NCBI GenBank assembly: GCA_947650155.1
Contig: CANSUS010000002.1
Span: 62,001-126,000, forward strand
DNA: 64,000 nt
Direction: 5' to 3'
DNA from: an uncultured Lachnospiraceae bacterium
GTDB taxonomy: Bacteria; Bacillota; Clostridia; Lachnospirales; Lachnospiraceae
Part shown: piece by piece, positions 1 to 7,600 of the stretch
Numbering within the stretch: the stretch's first letter is position 1
Layout of the letters: the number at the start of each line of letters is the position of its first letter
Made by a program: the position numbers and the translations under genes
The notes under the pieces: model-generated
The model's input: the letters and a program-made list of their open reading frames with translations, nothing else
What the model was told of the DNA's origin: nothing
Databases searched by the model: none

Positions 1-2
1 CC

Positions 3-2963
3 TCTAAAAAAGATGATTCAGTCAGTTCTCTAAAAAGGGAGAATGTGAAAAAAATCAGAAACGAGATGAAAGAAAGCATACAGGAAATCAAAGAGAAAAT
101 CTTCTTTCAGCCGCTTAGAAAGAGCATAGAGCAGAGCGTTTACTGCGAGCGGGCTATAAAGGGGCTGATTGACCTGACGCTGTGCTTCAAACAGAAATTA
201 GATGAAAAAAAGCGGGAAAAGAATCTGATTGATTTTTCAGATATGGAACATTTTGCTTTGGATATTCTGATCAAGAGAGGGGAGAACGGGGAGATTCTGC
301 CTACGGATACGGCAATGGATTATCGCGCATATTTCAAAGAGATTATGATTGATGAATATCAGGATTCCAATCTGGTGCAGGAGTATCTGTTAGCAGTTAT
401 TTCAGGAGAAACACAGGGAAATTATAACCGGTTCATGGTAGGAGACGTAAAACAGAGTATTTATAAATTCAGGCTTGCCCGTCCTGAAATCTTTATGGAA
501 AAATACCGGGAATATGAAATAACAGACAGCAAAAAGCAGCGTATCGATCTGCATCAGAATTTCAGGAGCAGAAAAGAAGTAATTGACAGCGTTAATTTTA
601 TATTTTATCAGCTTATGGGAAGTGAACTTGGAGGAATTTCTTATGATGAAAAAGCAGCGCTTTTGTTTGGTGCAGAGTTTCTTCCCGCGCTGCCTGAAAA
701 ACGGGAATGGAACAATGATACGGAGCTTCTGATTGTGGAAAAACCAAAAAAAGAAGAGGAACTTTCTGCAAAGATGAGCGAGGCTTATGTTGTTGCGAAA
801 AGAATCAAAAAACTGTTGAAAGAAAATTATGTTACGGATCAGGAAAGCGGGAAGCTTCGGCCGGTTTCCTATAAGGACATTGTAGTGCTGCTTAGAACAA
901 ACAGCGGTTGGGATGAAGAATTTAAAAAGGTCTTTTCAGAAGAAGGGATACCCTCCTATATTACATCCAAAACAGGATATTTCAAGACAGCAGAGATACG
1001 AACTATTTTGCAGCTTCTGCGGGTTCTTGACAATCCGCTTCAGGATATTCCATTGTTTGGCGTACTTCGGAGTGTGTTTGGCGGTTTTGATGACGAGGAA
1101 GTCTCACTTATTAAAATACTGACGGACGGTAAAGTAAAAAAGGGAAGTCTGCTTTATGAGAGATTGAAATATCTGGAAAAAGAAACATTGGAAGAGGAAA
1201 ATCTGCAAAAAAAAATCGTACATTTTCTGGCAATGATCGAGAGGTACAGAAATATGGTGACCTGTTTACCGATTCATGAGCTTTTGCAGACGATTCTGCG
1301 TGAAACGAATTATGATCTTTATACGGCGGCTCTTCCGGGCGGAGAACAGCGCAGAGCGAATTTGGAAATGTTTCTGGAAAAGGCAGCGGCCTTTGAACAG
1401 ACAAGTTATCACGGGCTTTTTCATTTTATTCGGTATATGGAACAAATGGAAAAATATGATGTGGATTACGGGGAGGCAGGAACGTTTGAAGAGGAGGCGG
1501 ATGTGGTGCGCATTATGAGTATCCATAAGAGCAAGGGACTGGAATTTCCCATTTGTTTCGTTGCGGGCCTTTCCAAAAAATTTAATATGCAGGATACTGT
1601 AAAACCGATTATATCAGATATTGACATGGGAATCGGCACAGATTATATTGATCCGGATGCCAGGATACGAAATCAGACGCTGCGCAAAAATATCATAGCA
1701 GGAAAGATGCAGAACGACAACATTGCTGAGGAAATGCGAATTTTGTATGTTGCGCTTACCAGGGCGAAAGAAAAACTCATATTGACGGGCTGCGTGGATA
1801 AACCGTTGGAAAAGATTGCTTCTCTTTCTAAAATTCTTGTTTACAAAGAAAGGCTGCTGCCTTATTCTGTAATTAAAGGATCTGGAAGCTATATGGATTT
1901 GCTGCTTGCATCATTGATCAGACATCCCGCCATGCAGGAGATTTTACAGGAAGGAGGAGTGGAGAGCAGTCTGCGGGAAAGTCCGGAGGACTGGGAAAAA
2001 ACAGGAAATGCGCCGGTTAAAATTCAAATAATCGGGATAGAAGAGATTGTGGGGGCAGAGGTGGAAGAGCAGGCGCTTTTTGCCGGAAGAAAAGAAAAGC
2101 TTGCCATGCTTCGGCAATTACAGATAACGGATCAGAAAGAGAAAATTTCTGAATTGTGGAGAGATGAGGAATTTGACAGGAGTCTGAAAGAGAAGTTTTC
2201 TTTTGTATATCCTTATGAAAGTCTTTCGGGACTTTATACGAAAACAACGGTTTCCGAGTTAAAGAAGGCGGGACAAAATGAGGAAATGGATTTTTCATTT
2301 CATTTGATTGAAGAGGAAGAAATCGTACCTTATATTCCGGGATTTATGAAAGAAGAAAAAAAGGTTTCCGGTGTTACAAGAGGAAGCGCCATGCATAAGA
2401 TGATGGAACTGATCCGTCTGGAAACTGTGACAGACCGCCGAGGAATCCTTGCCCAGATGGAGGAAGAGAGGAAGGCAGGGAGACTGAGCGAAGAATTTTT
2501 TCATGCGGTCAGGGTGGATAAAGTAGAGGTTTTTTTGCAGTCAGATTTATGCAGGCGGATGAAGCGTGCGGAGCGGTCAGGTCTTTTGTACCGGGAGAGT
2601 CCGTTCGTATACGGGATCAGCGCCAGGCGTCTGAATCCAAAGTTTCCTGAAGAAGAGACCGTTCTGGTGCAGGGAATTGTGGACGTGTATTTTGAAGAGG
2701 ATGGAGCGCTGGTAGTAGCGGATTATAAAACAGATGTGGTTACAGAAGCAAAAGAACTGACAGAACGTTATGCCGCACAGCTTGGTTACTATGCCGAGGC
2801 ATTGGAAAAACTGACAGGAAAGCTTGTAAAAGAAAAAATAATATATTCTTTTTATCTAGGGGAACAAATTTCCCTGGGGAAGGAACTTCCCCGTGGGAAG
2901 GAACTTCCCCGTGGGAAGGAACTTCCCCGTGGGAAGGAACTTCCCCGTGGGGAACAAAGTTAA
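3..2963 (+). CDS. addA: ATP-dependent helicase/nuclease subunit A (AddA), 5' truncated by window edge
   Basis: Helicase-nuclease subunit of the AddAB complex, which resects double-strand breaks for recombination. The reading frame is open from base 3, so the true start and the Walker A part lie upstream; about 970-985 residues of a usual ~1200 are visible. Counting from the GTG at 45, superfamily 1 motifs are clear: DEYQD (residues 103-107), GDVKQSIYKFR (133-143), NFRSR (172-176), SIHKSKGLEFP (near 490) and VALTRAKE (near 567). A C-terminal RecB-type nuclease follows (GIVDVYF ... DYKTD, about 877-897). The last residues are a low-complexity GKELPR repeat not expected in the family. An unknown gene starts 18 bp downstream. 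Confidence 0.95.
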   Translation, partial: SKKDDSVSSLKRENVKKIRNEMKESIQEIKEKIFFQPLRKSIEQSVYCERAIKGLIDLTLCFKQKLDEKKREKNLIDFSDMEHFALDILIKRGENGEILPTDTAMDYRAYFKEIMIDEYQDSNLVQEYLLAVISGETQGNYNRFMVGDVKQSIYKFRLARPEIFMEKYREYEITDSKKQRIDLHQNFRSRKEVIDSVNFIFYQLMGSELGGISYDEKAALLFGAEFLPALPEKREWNNDTELLIVEKPKKEEELSAKMSEAYVVAKRIKKLLKENYVTDQESGKLRPVSYKDIVVLLRTNSGWDEEFKKVFSEEGIPSYITSKTGYFKTAEIRTILQLLRVLDNPLQDIPLFGVLRSVFGGFDDEEVSLIKILTDGKVKKGSLLYERLKYLEKETLEEENLQKKIVHFLAMIERYRNMVTCLPIHELLQTILRETNYDLYTAALPGGEQRRANLEMFLEKAAAFEQTSYHGLFHFIRYMEQMEKYDVDYGEAGTFEEEADVVRIMSIHKSKGLEFPICFVAGLSKKFNMQDTVKPIISDIDMGIGTDYIDPDARIRNQTLRKNIIAGKMQNDNIAEEMRILYVALTRAKEKLILTGCVDKPLEKIASLSKILVYKERLLPYSVIKGSGSYMDLLLASLIRHPAMQEILQEGGVESSLRESPEDWEKTGNAPVKIQIIGIEEIVGAEVEEQALFAGRKEKLAMLRQLQITDQKEKISELWRDEEFDRSLKEKFSFVYPYESLSGLYTKTTVSELKKAGQNEEMDFSFHLIEEEEIVPYIPGFMKEEKKVSGVTRGSAMHKMMELIRLETVTDRRGILAQMEEERKAGRLSEEFFHAVRVDKVEVFLQSDLCRRMKRAERSGLLYRESPFVYGISARRLNPKFPEEETVLVQGIVDVYFEEDGALVVADYKTDVVTEAKELTERYAAQLGYYAEALEKLTGKLVKEKIIYSFYLGEQISLGKELPRGKELPRGKELPRGKELPRGEQS
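2859..2960 (+). repeat. Four 18-bp tandem repeats, each a hairpin, at the 3' end of addA
   Basis: Four identical 18-bp units (GGGAAGGAACTTCCCCGT) lie at 2877-2948, flanked by a degenerate unit (2859-2876) and a partial one (2949-2960). With the preceding or shared G, each unit contains the perfect arms GGGGAAG/CTTCCCC around GAA. The repeat length is a multiple of three, so the addA frame stays open and encodes four GKELPR units between two GEQ-containing ends. Confidence 0.9.
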
Positions 2964-2981
2964 AAAAAGGAGGAAGAGGGC

Positions 2982-3791
2982 ATGGAAACAATTTTTATTC
3001 TGTATGATAACGAAAAACTGGAAAACCCGGATTCGGATGTCATATATGAAGTGCCTGACAGAATAGAAAAGTATACTGATAATGAAATATATGATAATGG
3101 TTTTGACTATATTTCCCGATCACAAATCGGAATATGGCTTTCAACGGAGTCGGCGGAAGAGAATTACGGTAAAGTCATCACCTATTTAAAGGATCATCTG
3201 ATCCACAGAAATGATATGGAAGGAACTGTTCAGATTTATATTTCTGAGAAAGACACCTATTTGCCGGAAGAGTGCAGACTGGTCTATGATGGTGAAAAGG
3301 TGTTTGCGAATGACAAAATACGATTGGAGAAAAGAGTACAGAAGGCTACGGAAATCACTTTGAGGTTAATAGGGATGATTACACAAGAGAACCCGGCTGT
3401 GCTAAAGGAGCTGGAAGAGAAGATAAGCGGACTGGAAGATATGGATGAACAGTGGCAGCACTGTATTGATGTCATGAAGAAATATCATTATGTATGTCAA
3501 TGTGATTTCGGATTAGAACGGGCTGAATTTGTGAAACGGATGAGAGAACTGGAAGGAGTAAAAGCCGGTAACCTTCCGGTGAATGAAGCAATATTTGAAG
3601 AAGGGAAAAAAATAAACGCGTGGTGTAACAAATTAGACGAACAGTGGGAATCCACCGAGTTCTTCCTGGCAGCTTTTTCGCTGGAAGATAATACGATCAT
3701 AGCGTTTCCGTACAGGGTGGCTATCATGGATGATTTAGTCTTTACTGCAAGAGAAATAGGGGTTCGTATCACTTATGTGGCGGAAATATAA
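2982..3791 (+). CDS. Hypothetical protein, 269 aa
   Basis: Unrecognised soluble acidic protein. It starts 18 bp after addA behind a good ribosome site (aaaggaggaagagggcATG), so it is probably translated from the addA transcript. No signal peptide or membrane segment is visible. A Lys/Glu-rich stretch around residues 105-150 is likely helical or coiled-coil. Five Cys are scattered without a metal-binding pattern. The C-terminal segment (DDLVFTAREIGVRITYVAEI) is predicted mixed beta/alpha. Codon use matches the neighbours. No function is assigned; being next to addA does not by itself imply DNA repair. Confidence 0.75.
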   Translation: METIFILYDNEKLENPDSDVIYEVPDRIEKYTDNEIYDNGFDYISRSQIGIWLSTESAEENYGKVITYLKDHLIHRNDMEGTVQIYISEKDTYLPEECRLVYDGEKVFANDKIRLEKRVQKATEITLRLIGMITQENPAVLKELEEKISGLEDMDEQWQHCIDVMKKYHYVCQCDFGLERAEFVKRMRELEGVKAGNLPVNEAIFEEGKKINAWCNKLDEQWESTEFFLAAFSLEDNTIIAFPYRVAIMDDLVFTAREIGVRITYVAEI

Positions 3792-3793
3792 GC

Positions 3794-3863
3794 GTGAAGG
3801 AAATCACTAAGCCTGACGTTTTTTGTGTAACTTACGGTTCCGCTGAGTGATTTCGGACTTCAC
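3794..3863. terminator. Long imperfect palindrome between convergent genes
   Basis: GTGAAGGAAATCACT (3794-3808) is mirrored by AGTGATTTCGGACTTCAC (3846-3863), giving an outer stem with a 3-nt asymmetry and a 37-nt inner segment. It sits exactly between the convergent hypothetical gene and thiT. There is no clear U-tract, so this may be a weak bidirectional terminator or a dispersed hairpin element. Confidence 0.4.
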
Positions 3864-3881
3864 ATAAGAGCAGGGACTATT

Positions 3882-4436
3882 TTATGCCACTGCCAGTGCT
3901 TTTACTTTGGCCAGTGCCTTTGCTACAGGCGGAATGGCAAGCAGAATAATGGTAGCGATCATTTCCGGTAAGATGTAGCTTAGATTGTAAGTAGTGGAGG
4001 CGGTCATGGCAAGCAGGTTTCCATGAGCATCGCCCACATATTCTGTATAAAAAATAAATCCTGAAATTTCGTGAAAAAGAAAACGTCCTGCTGCGCCTGC
4101 TATGTATCCATACATCAGTCCGTGTTTTTTATTACTGAAAAAACCGGAGAGTCCTAAAGCGCCGAAAGCAAGAGGGTAATCTAAAAGCACCTGCAGAGGA
4201 TGGATAAAGTAAGGGCCGGTAATGAACTGCAGGACGCCGTAGGCAACGGCAGTAACAAGTCCGATTACGGGACCGTACCAATAACCGACAAGACAGATGA
4301 TAAGCATGGAAAAGAGCGTAACAGAACCGCCGTTTGGAAGAGATGGCAATTTGATCACGACGGATATTACAGTGGCGAGCGCCAGAGCCATAGCACAGAA
4401 AACAAGCTGTTTGGTTGTAAATTTACTTTTTGACAT
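3882..4436 (-). CDS. thiT: Energy-coupled thiamine transporter S component ThiT
   Basis: Membrane substrate-binding component of an ECF vitamin importer; it captures thiamine and docks on the shared EcfAA'T module, which is not in this window. The protein is 184 aa with about six hydrophobic segments; the ThiT-typical GGSVTLFSM and YGVLQF..G motifs are visible near residues 35-90. I chose the start MSKSKFTTKQ at 4436 because AGGAGG lies 7 nt upstream; a longer frame to 4529 would run through the riboswitch expression platform. The TPP riboswitch directly upstream independently supports thiamine as the substrate. Transcribed alone from its own promoter. Confidence 0.93.
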   Translation of the reverse strand: MSKSKFTTKQLVFCAMALALATVISVVIKLPSLPNGGSVTLFSMLIICLVGYWYGPVIGLVTAVAYGVLQFITGPYFIHPLQVLLDYPLAFGALGLSGFFSNKKHGLMYGYIAGAAGRFLFHEISGFIFYTEYVGDAHGNLLAMTASTTYNLSYILPEMIATIILLAIPPVAKALAKVKALAVA

Positions 4437-4443
4437 AAAAAAT

Positions 4444-4560
4444 CCTCCTTGATTACGCAGGAGGGGATCAATCACAATGATAAATGTGACAATGATGGAA
4501 GGTATGATTGTTTTTTGGTTACAGGACATTATAAATAATGTCCTGATATGTCACATTTAT
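4444..4560 (-). promoter_or_regulatory. Expression platform of the thiT TPP riboswitch (SD-sequestering hairpin)
   Basis: On the minus strand CCTCCT (4464-4459) can pair with the thiT Shine-Dalgarno AGGAGG (4449-4444) across a 9-nt loop, which would block initiation. Upstream, ATAAATGTGACA and its complement (4480-4491 with 4549-4560) form a 12-bp stem that encloses a second hairpin (arms 4523-4531 and 4536-4544). No U-tract follows, so translational rather than transcriptional control is inferred. Confidence 0.65.
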
Positions 4561-4562
4561 AT

Positions 4563-4648
4563 GCGTGCTTCCTTACGCCGGTATTATCCGGTTCAAGTAG
4601 TGAGGGTTAGAACCAAAGGGTTCAGTCTCAGCAAAAGCTCCCCTAGCG
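4563..4648 (-). ncRNA. TPP riboswitch (THI element)
   Basis: On the minus strand the segment carries the conserved landmarks of the thiamine pyrophosphate aptamer in order: GGGGAGC, CTGAGA (4631-4626), ACCCT, then GAACCGGATAATACCGGCGTAAGGAA. It lies in the leader of thiT, between the promoter at 4671-4699 and the SD-sequestering hairpin. High TPP should therefore reduce thiT expression. Confidence 0.95.
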
Positions 4649-4670
4649 TTTATTTTGTTTGTTCGTTGAT

Positions 4671-4699
4671 ACTATACTTGCTTTTACGAAAAATGTCAA
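4671..4699 (-). promoter_or_regulatory. Sigma-A promoter of thiT
   Basis: On the minus strand TTGACA (4699-4694), a 17-bp spacer and TATAGT (4676-4671), close to consensus. The -35 box overlaps the last codon and stop of the upstream pterin-synthase-like gene, so thiT has its own promoter although the exosortase operon could read into it. Confidence 0.8.
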
Positions 4700-5142
4700 G
4701 TAGAAGTTTTTTCTAACTGTGCGGATAAGTTTTCATACCACTTATCCCATTCGCTCCATATATAATCTTCATTGAGCAGTGCATTTATAATATACGATCT
4801 GGTAGGAGATTCGCTTAACTCAAGCATAATCAGTATCCATCCGTCCCGGATAATATTATCTTGAATAAAACGGAAAAAGTATCTTGCCGCGTTTTCTACG
4901 GTCGGCGTCAGAGTATCAAACGGTGCGCATTCATTCAAAAGTTTGTCCTGATATTGTTCCATGATCTGGTCCAGCTTCCGCTCAATACTGACAAACGGCG
5001 TCATTTTATCCTGGTCGGAAATAACGCTTAAAATAATTTCCCATGTATGCGGATGGATTTCTCCCGGTTTATCGTCTATGATAATATAATGATTCATGTT
5101 CAAATAAAATTTGAATTTATACTGTTTGTATATCTGGTCCAT
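4696..5142 (-). CDS. 6-pyruvoyl-tetrahydropterin synthase-like protein, exosortase G-associated (copy 2)
   Basis: 148-aa protein of the PTPS/QueD fold, last gene of the exosortase G operon. The zinc-binding histidines of the family are visible as NH18 and the pair H30-x-H32 (HPHTW), and the PTVEN motif and a late Glu (LELSES) are present. The catalytic Cys that normally stands four residues before the HxH pair is replaced by Pro26, so ordinary pterin synthase or QueD chemistry is doubtful. It overlaps the glycosyltransferase by 26 bp and has its own SD (aggaggatattaaaaATG), suggesting translational coupling. No other folate or queuosine genes are nearby. Role inferred only from context: processing, or surface modification of the exosortase substrate. 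Confidence 0.82.
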   Translation of the reverse strand: MDQIYKQYKFKFYLNMNHYIIIDDKPGEIHPHTWEIILSVISDQDKMTPFVSIERKLDQIMEQYQDKLLNECAPFDTLTPTVENAARYFFRFIQDNIIRDGWILIMLELSESPTRSYIINALLNEDYIWSEWDKWYENLSAQLEKTST

Positions 5143-6535
5143 TTTTAATATCCTCCTGTTCCGCTTTTTTTTCCGGTTTTTCCAAGATATTTAACAGCAG
5201 TTCCCTTAACCGGAATATGAAAAAGAAATCTTTTCTGACTGTTGTCGCCGCCAAATCTACTTCTTCTGTAAAAGTCAGTGTTTTCCAACTGCTTTTCCGC
5301 TTGATAGAATTAATAATTCCGGCAAATCTTACAAAAAATGCAAATAAATTATAAATTGGCATTGCCAATATATAAAGCAGCTTTCTGGCATAATACCGCC
5401 TGATAGGAGGATAATCCTTCAAAAAAGAAATAATATTCAAATAGTATAAAAAGGAACTGAATACATAAAGTAAATAAATCAGGAAACATGCGATCACAAT
5501 ATTGTGGAAATTATAGTTCATGCATCCTAAGGCAAATAATACAAAATACCAAATCATTCTCGGAAATGCAAAGGTATGGTCTGTCATCAGAAGACGTATC
5601 ACATAATTACTGAAATATCCGGTTAACGGTCTTTTCAGTTTGTTTTTCAGAAACATATGGGATACTTCCAGTTCGCCAATCTGCCATCTCTGTCTTTGCG
5701 TGTAAAACTTATTGATATTGTCAATCGGATCTACCATAAAAATGGCGTCATTGCAAAGATGCACCTTTTTTTTCAGAATGGAGCGGATCTGAAATGTCAG
5801 GTGAGTATCTTCACAAATTGTATTTGTATTATACAAAAAAGTTTTCATCAGCACCGACTTACGAAAAGAAGAGAAGGCGCCGGACAGGGTATAGATGCTG
5901 TTAAACTGGGATTCAAAATTTCTTCCGGCGAGAAAAGCCTGTGCATATTCCATAAATTCCATTTTTCTAAACTGCCGTAAAAAAAATCCCCTTGTACTGT
6001 CGATCAGCTTTGGCTCTGTCAGAATGACTCCGGTCATGCAGTCTACGTCTGTTTCCGTTTCAAATTTTCGGACAATATTCATCAGTGCATGCTGATCCAG
6101 AACACCGTCGCTGTCAATATTAATAATATATTTACCCGTACTGTTAAAGATTGCCTTGTTTAACGCTTTGGATTTTCCCTGTTTGGAATGCATCCACCAC
6201 ATAGACAGAGTGGGAAAATCCATCTGCGCTCTTTGGAATATAGAAAAACTGCTGTCTTTTGAGCCATTGTCCACTAACATAATTTCAATCAGGTGATCCG
6301 GGTAAGTGGATTCATGGATGGACTCGATACAACGGTATAATGTCTGTTCAGAATTATAAACAGGAATCATCAATGTAATATTTGGTAAAAAATCCAGCTT
6401 AATATCAGTTACTATCCGGGTTCGCTTGAACAATAAAATGAAGAAATTGCCAATTGCCGGTATAATTTCGATCAAAAGCGGAATGATGATCCAGGCAGCC
6501 CAGAAAAAGAATTCATTTGCCAATTTCGCTATCAT
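5117..6535 (-). CDS. Exosortase G-associated family 2 glycosyltransferase
   Basis: Processive-type GT2 enzyme, 472 aa. An N-terminal membrane helix (about residues 8-30) precedes a GT-A domain with VDNGSKD, the DSD metal-binding motif (NIDSDGVLD), the acceptor-site ED (ICEDTH) and the QxxRW-type motif (QRQRW). C-terminal membrane segments follow (about 320-420). The ATG at 6535 is preferred over a TTG two codons earlier because AGGAGA lies 8 nt upstream of the ATG. It overlaps the exosortase gene by 23 bp. Family knowledge: a glycosyltransferase of this type regularly accompanies XrtG; its sugar and acceptor are unknown. Inference: it glycosylates the exosortase substrate, or makes the glycan to which the substrate is attached. 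Confidence 0.9.
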   Translation of the reverse strand: MIAKLANEFFFWAAWIIIPLLIEIIPAIGNFFILLFKRTRIVTDIKLDFLPNITLMIPVYNSEQTLYRCIESIHESTYPDHLIEIMLVDNGSKDSSFSIFQRAQMDFPTLSMWWMHSKQGKSKALNKAIFNSTGKYIINIDSDGVLDQHALMNIVRKFETETDVDCMTGVILTEPKLIDSTRGFFLRQFRKMEFMEYAQAFLAGRNFESQFNSIYTLSGAFSSFRKSVLMKTFLYNTNTICEDTHLTFQIRSILKKKVHLCNDAIFMVDPIDNINKFYTQRQRWQIGELEVSHMFLKNKLKRPLTGYFSNYVIRLLMTDHTFAFPRMIWYFVLFALGCMNYNFHNIVIACFLIYLLYVFSSFLYYLNIISFLKDYPPIRRYYARKLLYILAMPIYNLFAFFVRFAGIINSIKRKSSWKTLTFTEEVDLAATTVRKDFFFIFRLRELLLNILEKPEKKAEQEDIKNGPDIQTV

Positions 6536-7133
6536 AACCAAAATCTCCTATTCGCTGTTTGCGTATCTGTGCTTTTGTGAAGACATAAAAGTACAGTATG
6601 ATAGAAAGGGCGTAGAACAGCAGCCTTCCTACAATTGTATGGGCAACATAGTAAGAATCGTTTCCGAATAAATGGATAATCAGACAAATGGAGAAAAGAC
6701 GGATAATATTCGCCGTAATAATCCATAAAATGCCGATCAGTGATATCCATAATTTCTCTTTCAGATTATAAACTGCAAAAAAGCAAATTAAAGAAATAAA
6801 TACGAGTATTTCTATTACACCGCCGCATTCAAAATCTACATATAGAGAAATAGGACCTTCCGCGTTTTCCACAAAGAGAATAGAGTGCGATGTATATGCT
6901 TTGAAAAAGCCAAGCAGATTACCCAAAAGGCCGGTTAAATAGCAGGTCAGTGTAGTTAATATATCAGTCAGAACATTCCGAAGCAGTATAAAGGAAAATA
7001 AAAAGACACCGATACTGCCTGTCAGAAAATAGAAAAAGTCAAGTTTTTTTCGTTTAAAAACCGTCAGAACATAAATCCAAACAACTAAAAGTATGATATA
7101 AATGACAGCAGATGCAATATTTGAAAAGCTCAT
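6513..7133 (-). CDS. xrtG: Exosortase family protein XrtG
   Basis: 206-aa polytopic membrane transpeptidase/protease of the exosortase family. The three family catalytic residues are visible: C103 (DFECGG), R145 (NIIRLF) and H165 (AHTIVGR), each at the edge of a hydrophobic segment; I count about six membrane segments. Exosortases cut C-terminal sorting signals after export, by analogy with sortases. Start supported by ggaggag five bases before the ATG. The ATGA overlap with the upstream pterin-synthase-like gene and the overlap with the glycosyltransferase show tight coupling. The adjacent secreted protein with a Firmicute-type C-terminal tail is the obvious substrate. Confidence 0.9.
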   Translation of the reverse strand: MSFSNIASAVIYIILLVVWIYVLTVFKRKKLDFFYFLTGSIGVFLFSFILLRNVLTDILTTLTCYLTGLLGNLLGFFKAYTSHSILFVENAEGPISLYVDFECGGVIEILVFISLICFFAVYNLKEKLWISLIGILWIITANIIRLFSICLIIHLFGNDSYYVAHTIVGRLLFYALSIILYFYVFTKAQIRKQRIGDFGYDSEIGK

Positions 7134-7600
7134 GCTACTCCTCCTCCCTGCGTATTTTCATATCGTTTTTGTATTCGGCTGCAATATTCCAGAACCGTAT
7201 CTTCCGCAACCATGTTGTAGGATGCGCCAAGTAACAGTTTTTCTCCAATGCAATAAACGGATATTGGGCTGTCGCCAATCTCCAGGGAAAGAAGCTGCAT
7301 GCCGTTTGCTTCAAAAAGCGGTTTTAAATCTTTATAAAACACGTTTCCAATATTTTCCAATGTAGGTACCATATCTTTCCACATGGGAAGCTCATTTAAG
7401 CGGATTCCCTGATAACGCTTAAAGTAATCTCCTATCGTATGTTCGCTGCCTAAAAAGGCAGTGTGTTCTGTTTGCTTTTCAATGACATACATGCCCACAC
7501 GAAACGTGTGAGCATGCATTTTTAAAGGATCATTCAAGTCAATATTGTGCATTGCATTGAAAGTTACATGGTATAAATATGCTTCATGTTTTTCTGTCAT
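7130..7600 (-). CDS. 6-pyruvoyl-tetrahydropterin synthase-like protein, exosortase G-associated (copy 1)
   Basis: 156-aa PTPS-fold protein, paralogous to the copy at the end of the operon. The zinc histidines are conserved (H18 in NAMH; H29-x-H31 in MHAHTF), as are PTLEN and the late acidic residue (EIGDSP). The catalytic Cys expected at position 25 is Pro, the same change as in copy 2. It overlaps both neighbours by 4 bp (ATGA junctions at 7597-7600 and 7130-7133), so it is translated in step with the sorted protein and the exosortase. I infer a role tied to exosortase sorting rather than pterin biosynthesis. The two copies may form a hetero-oligomer, since PTPS enzymes build multimers; this is speculation. 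Confidence 0.85.
   Translation of the reverse strand: MTEKHEAYLYHVTFNAMHNIDLNDPLKMHAHTFRVGMYVIEKQTEHTAFLGSEHTIGDYFKRYQGIRLNELPMWKDMVPTLENIGNVFYKDLKPLFEANGMQLLSLEIGDSPISVYCIGEKLLLGASYNMVAEDTVLEYCSRIQKRYENTQGGGVA

Noticed and set aside
2859..2960. CRISPR array
   Set aside because: The 18-bp units are contiguous with no spacers, and lie inside the addA reading frame.
4696..7600. Folate or queuosine biosynthesis locus
   Set aside because: PTPS-like genes are present, but the catalytic Cys is missing and no queC, queE, queF or fol genes adjoin them.
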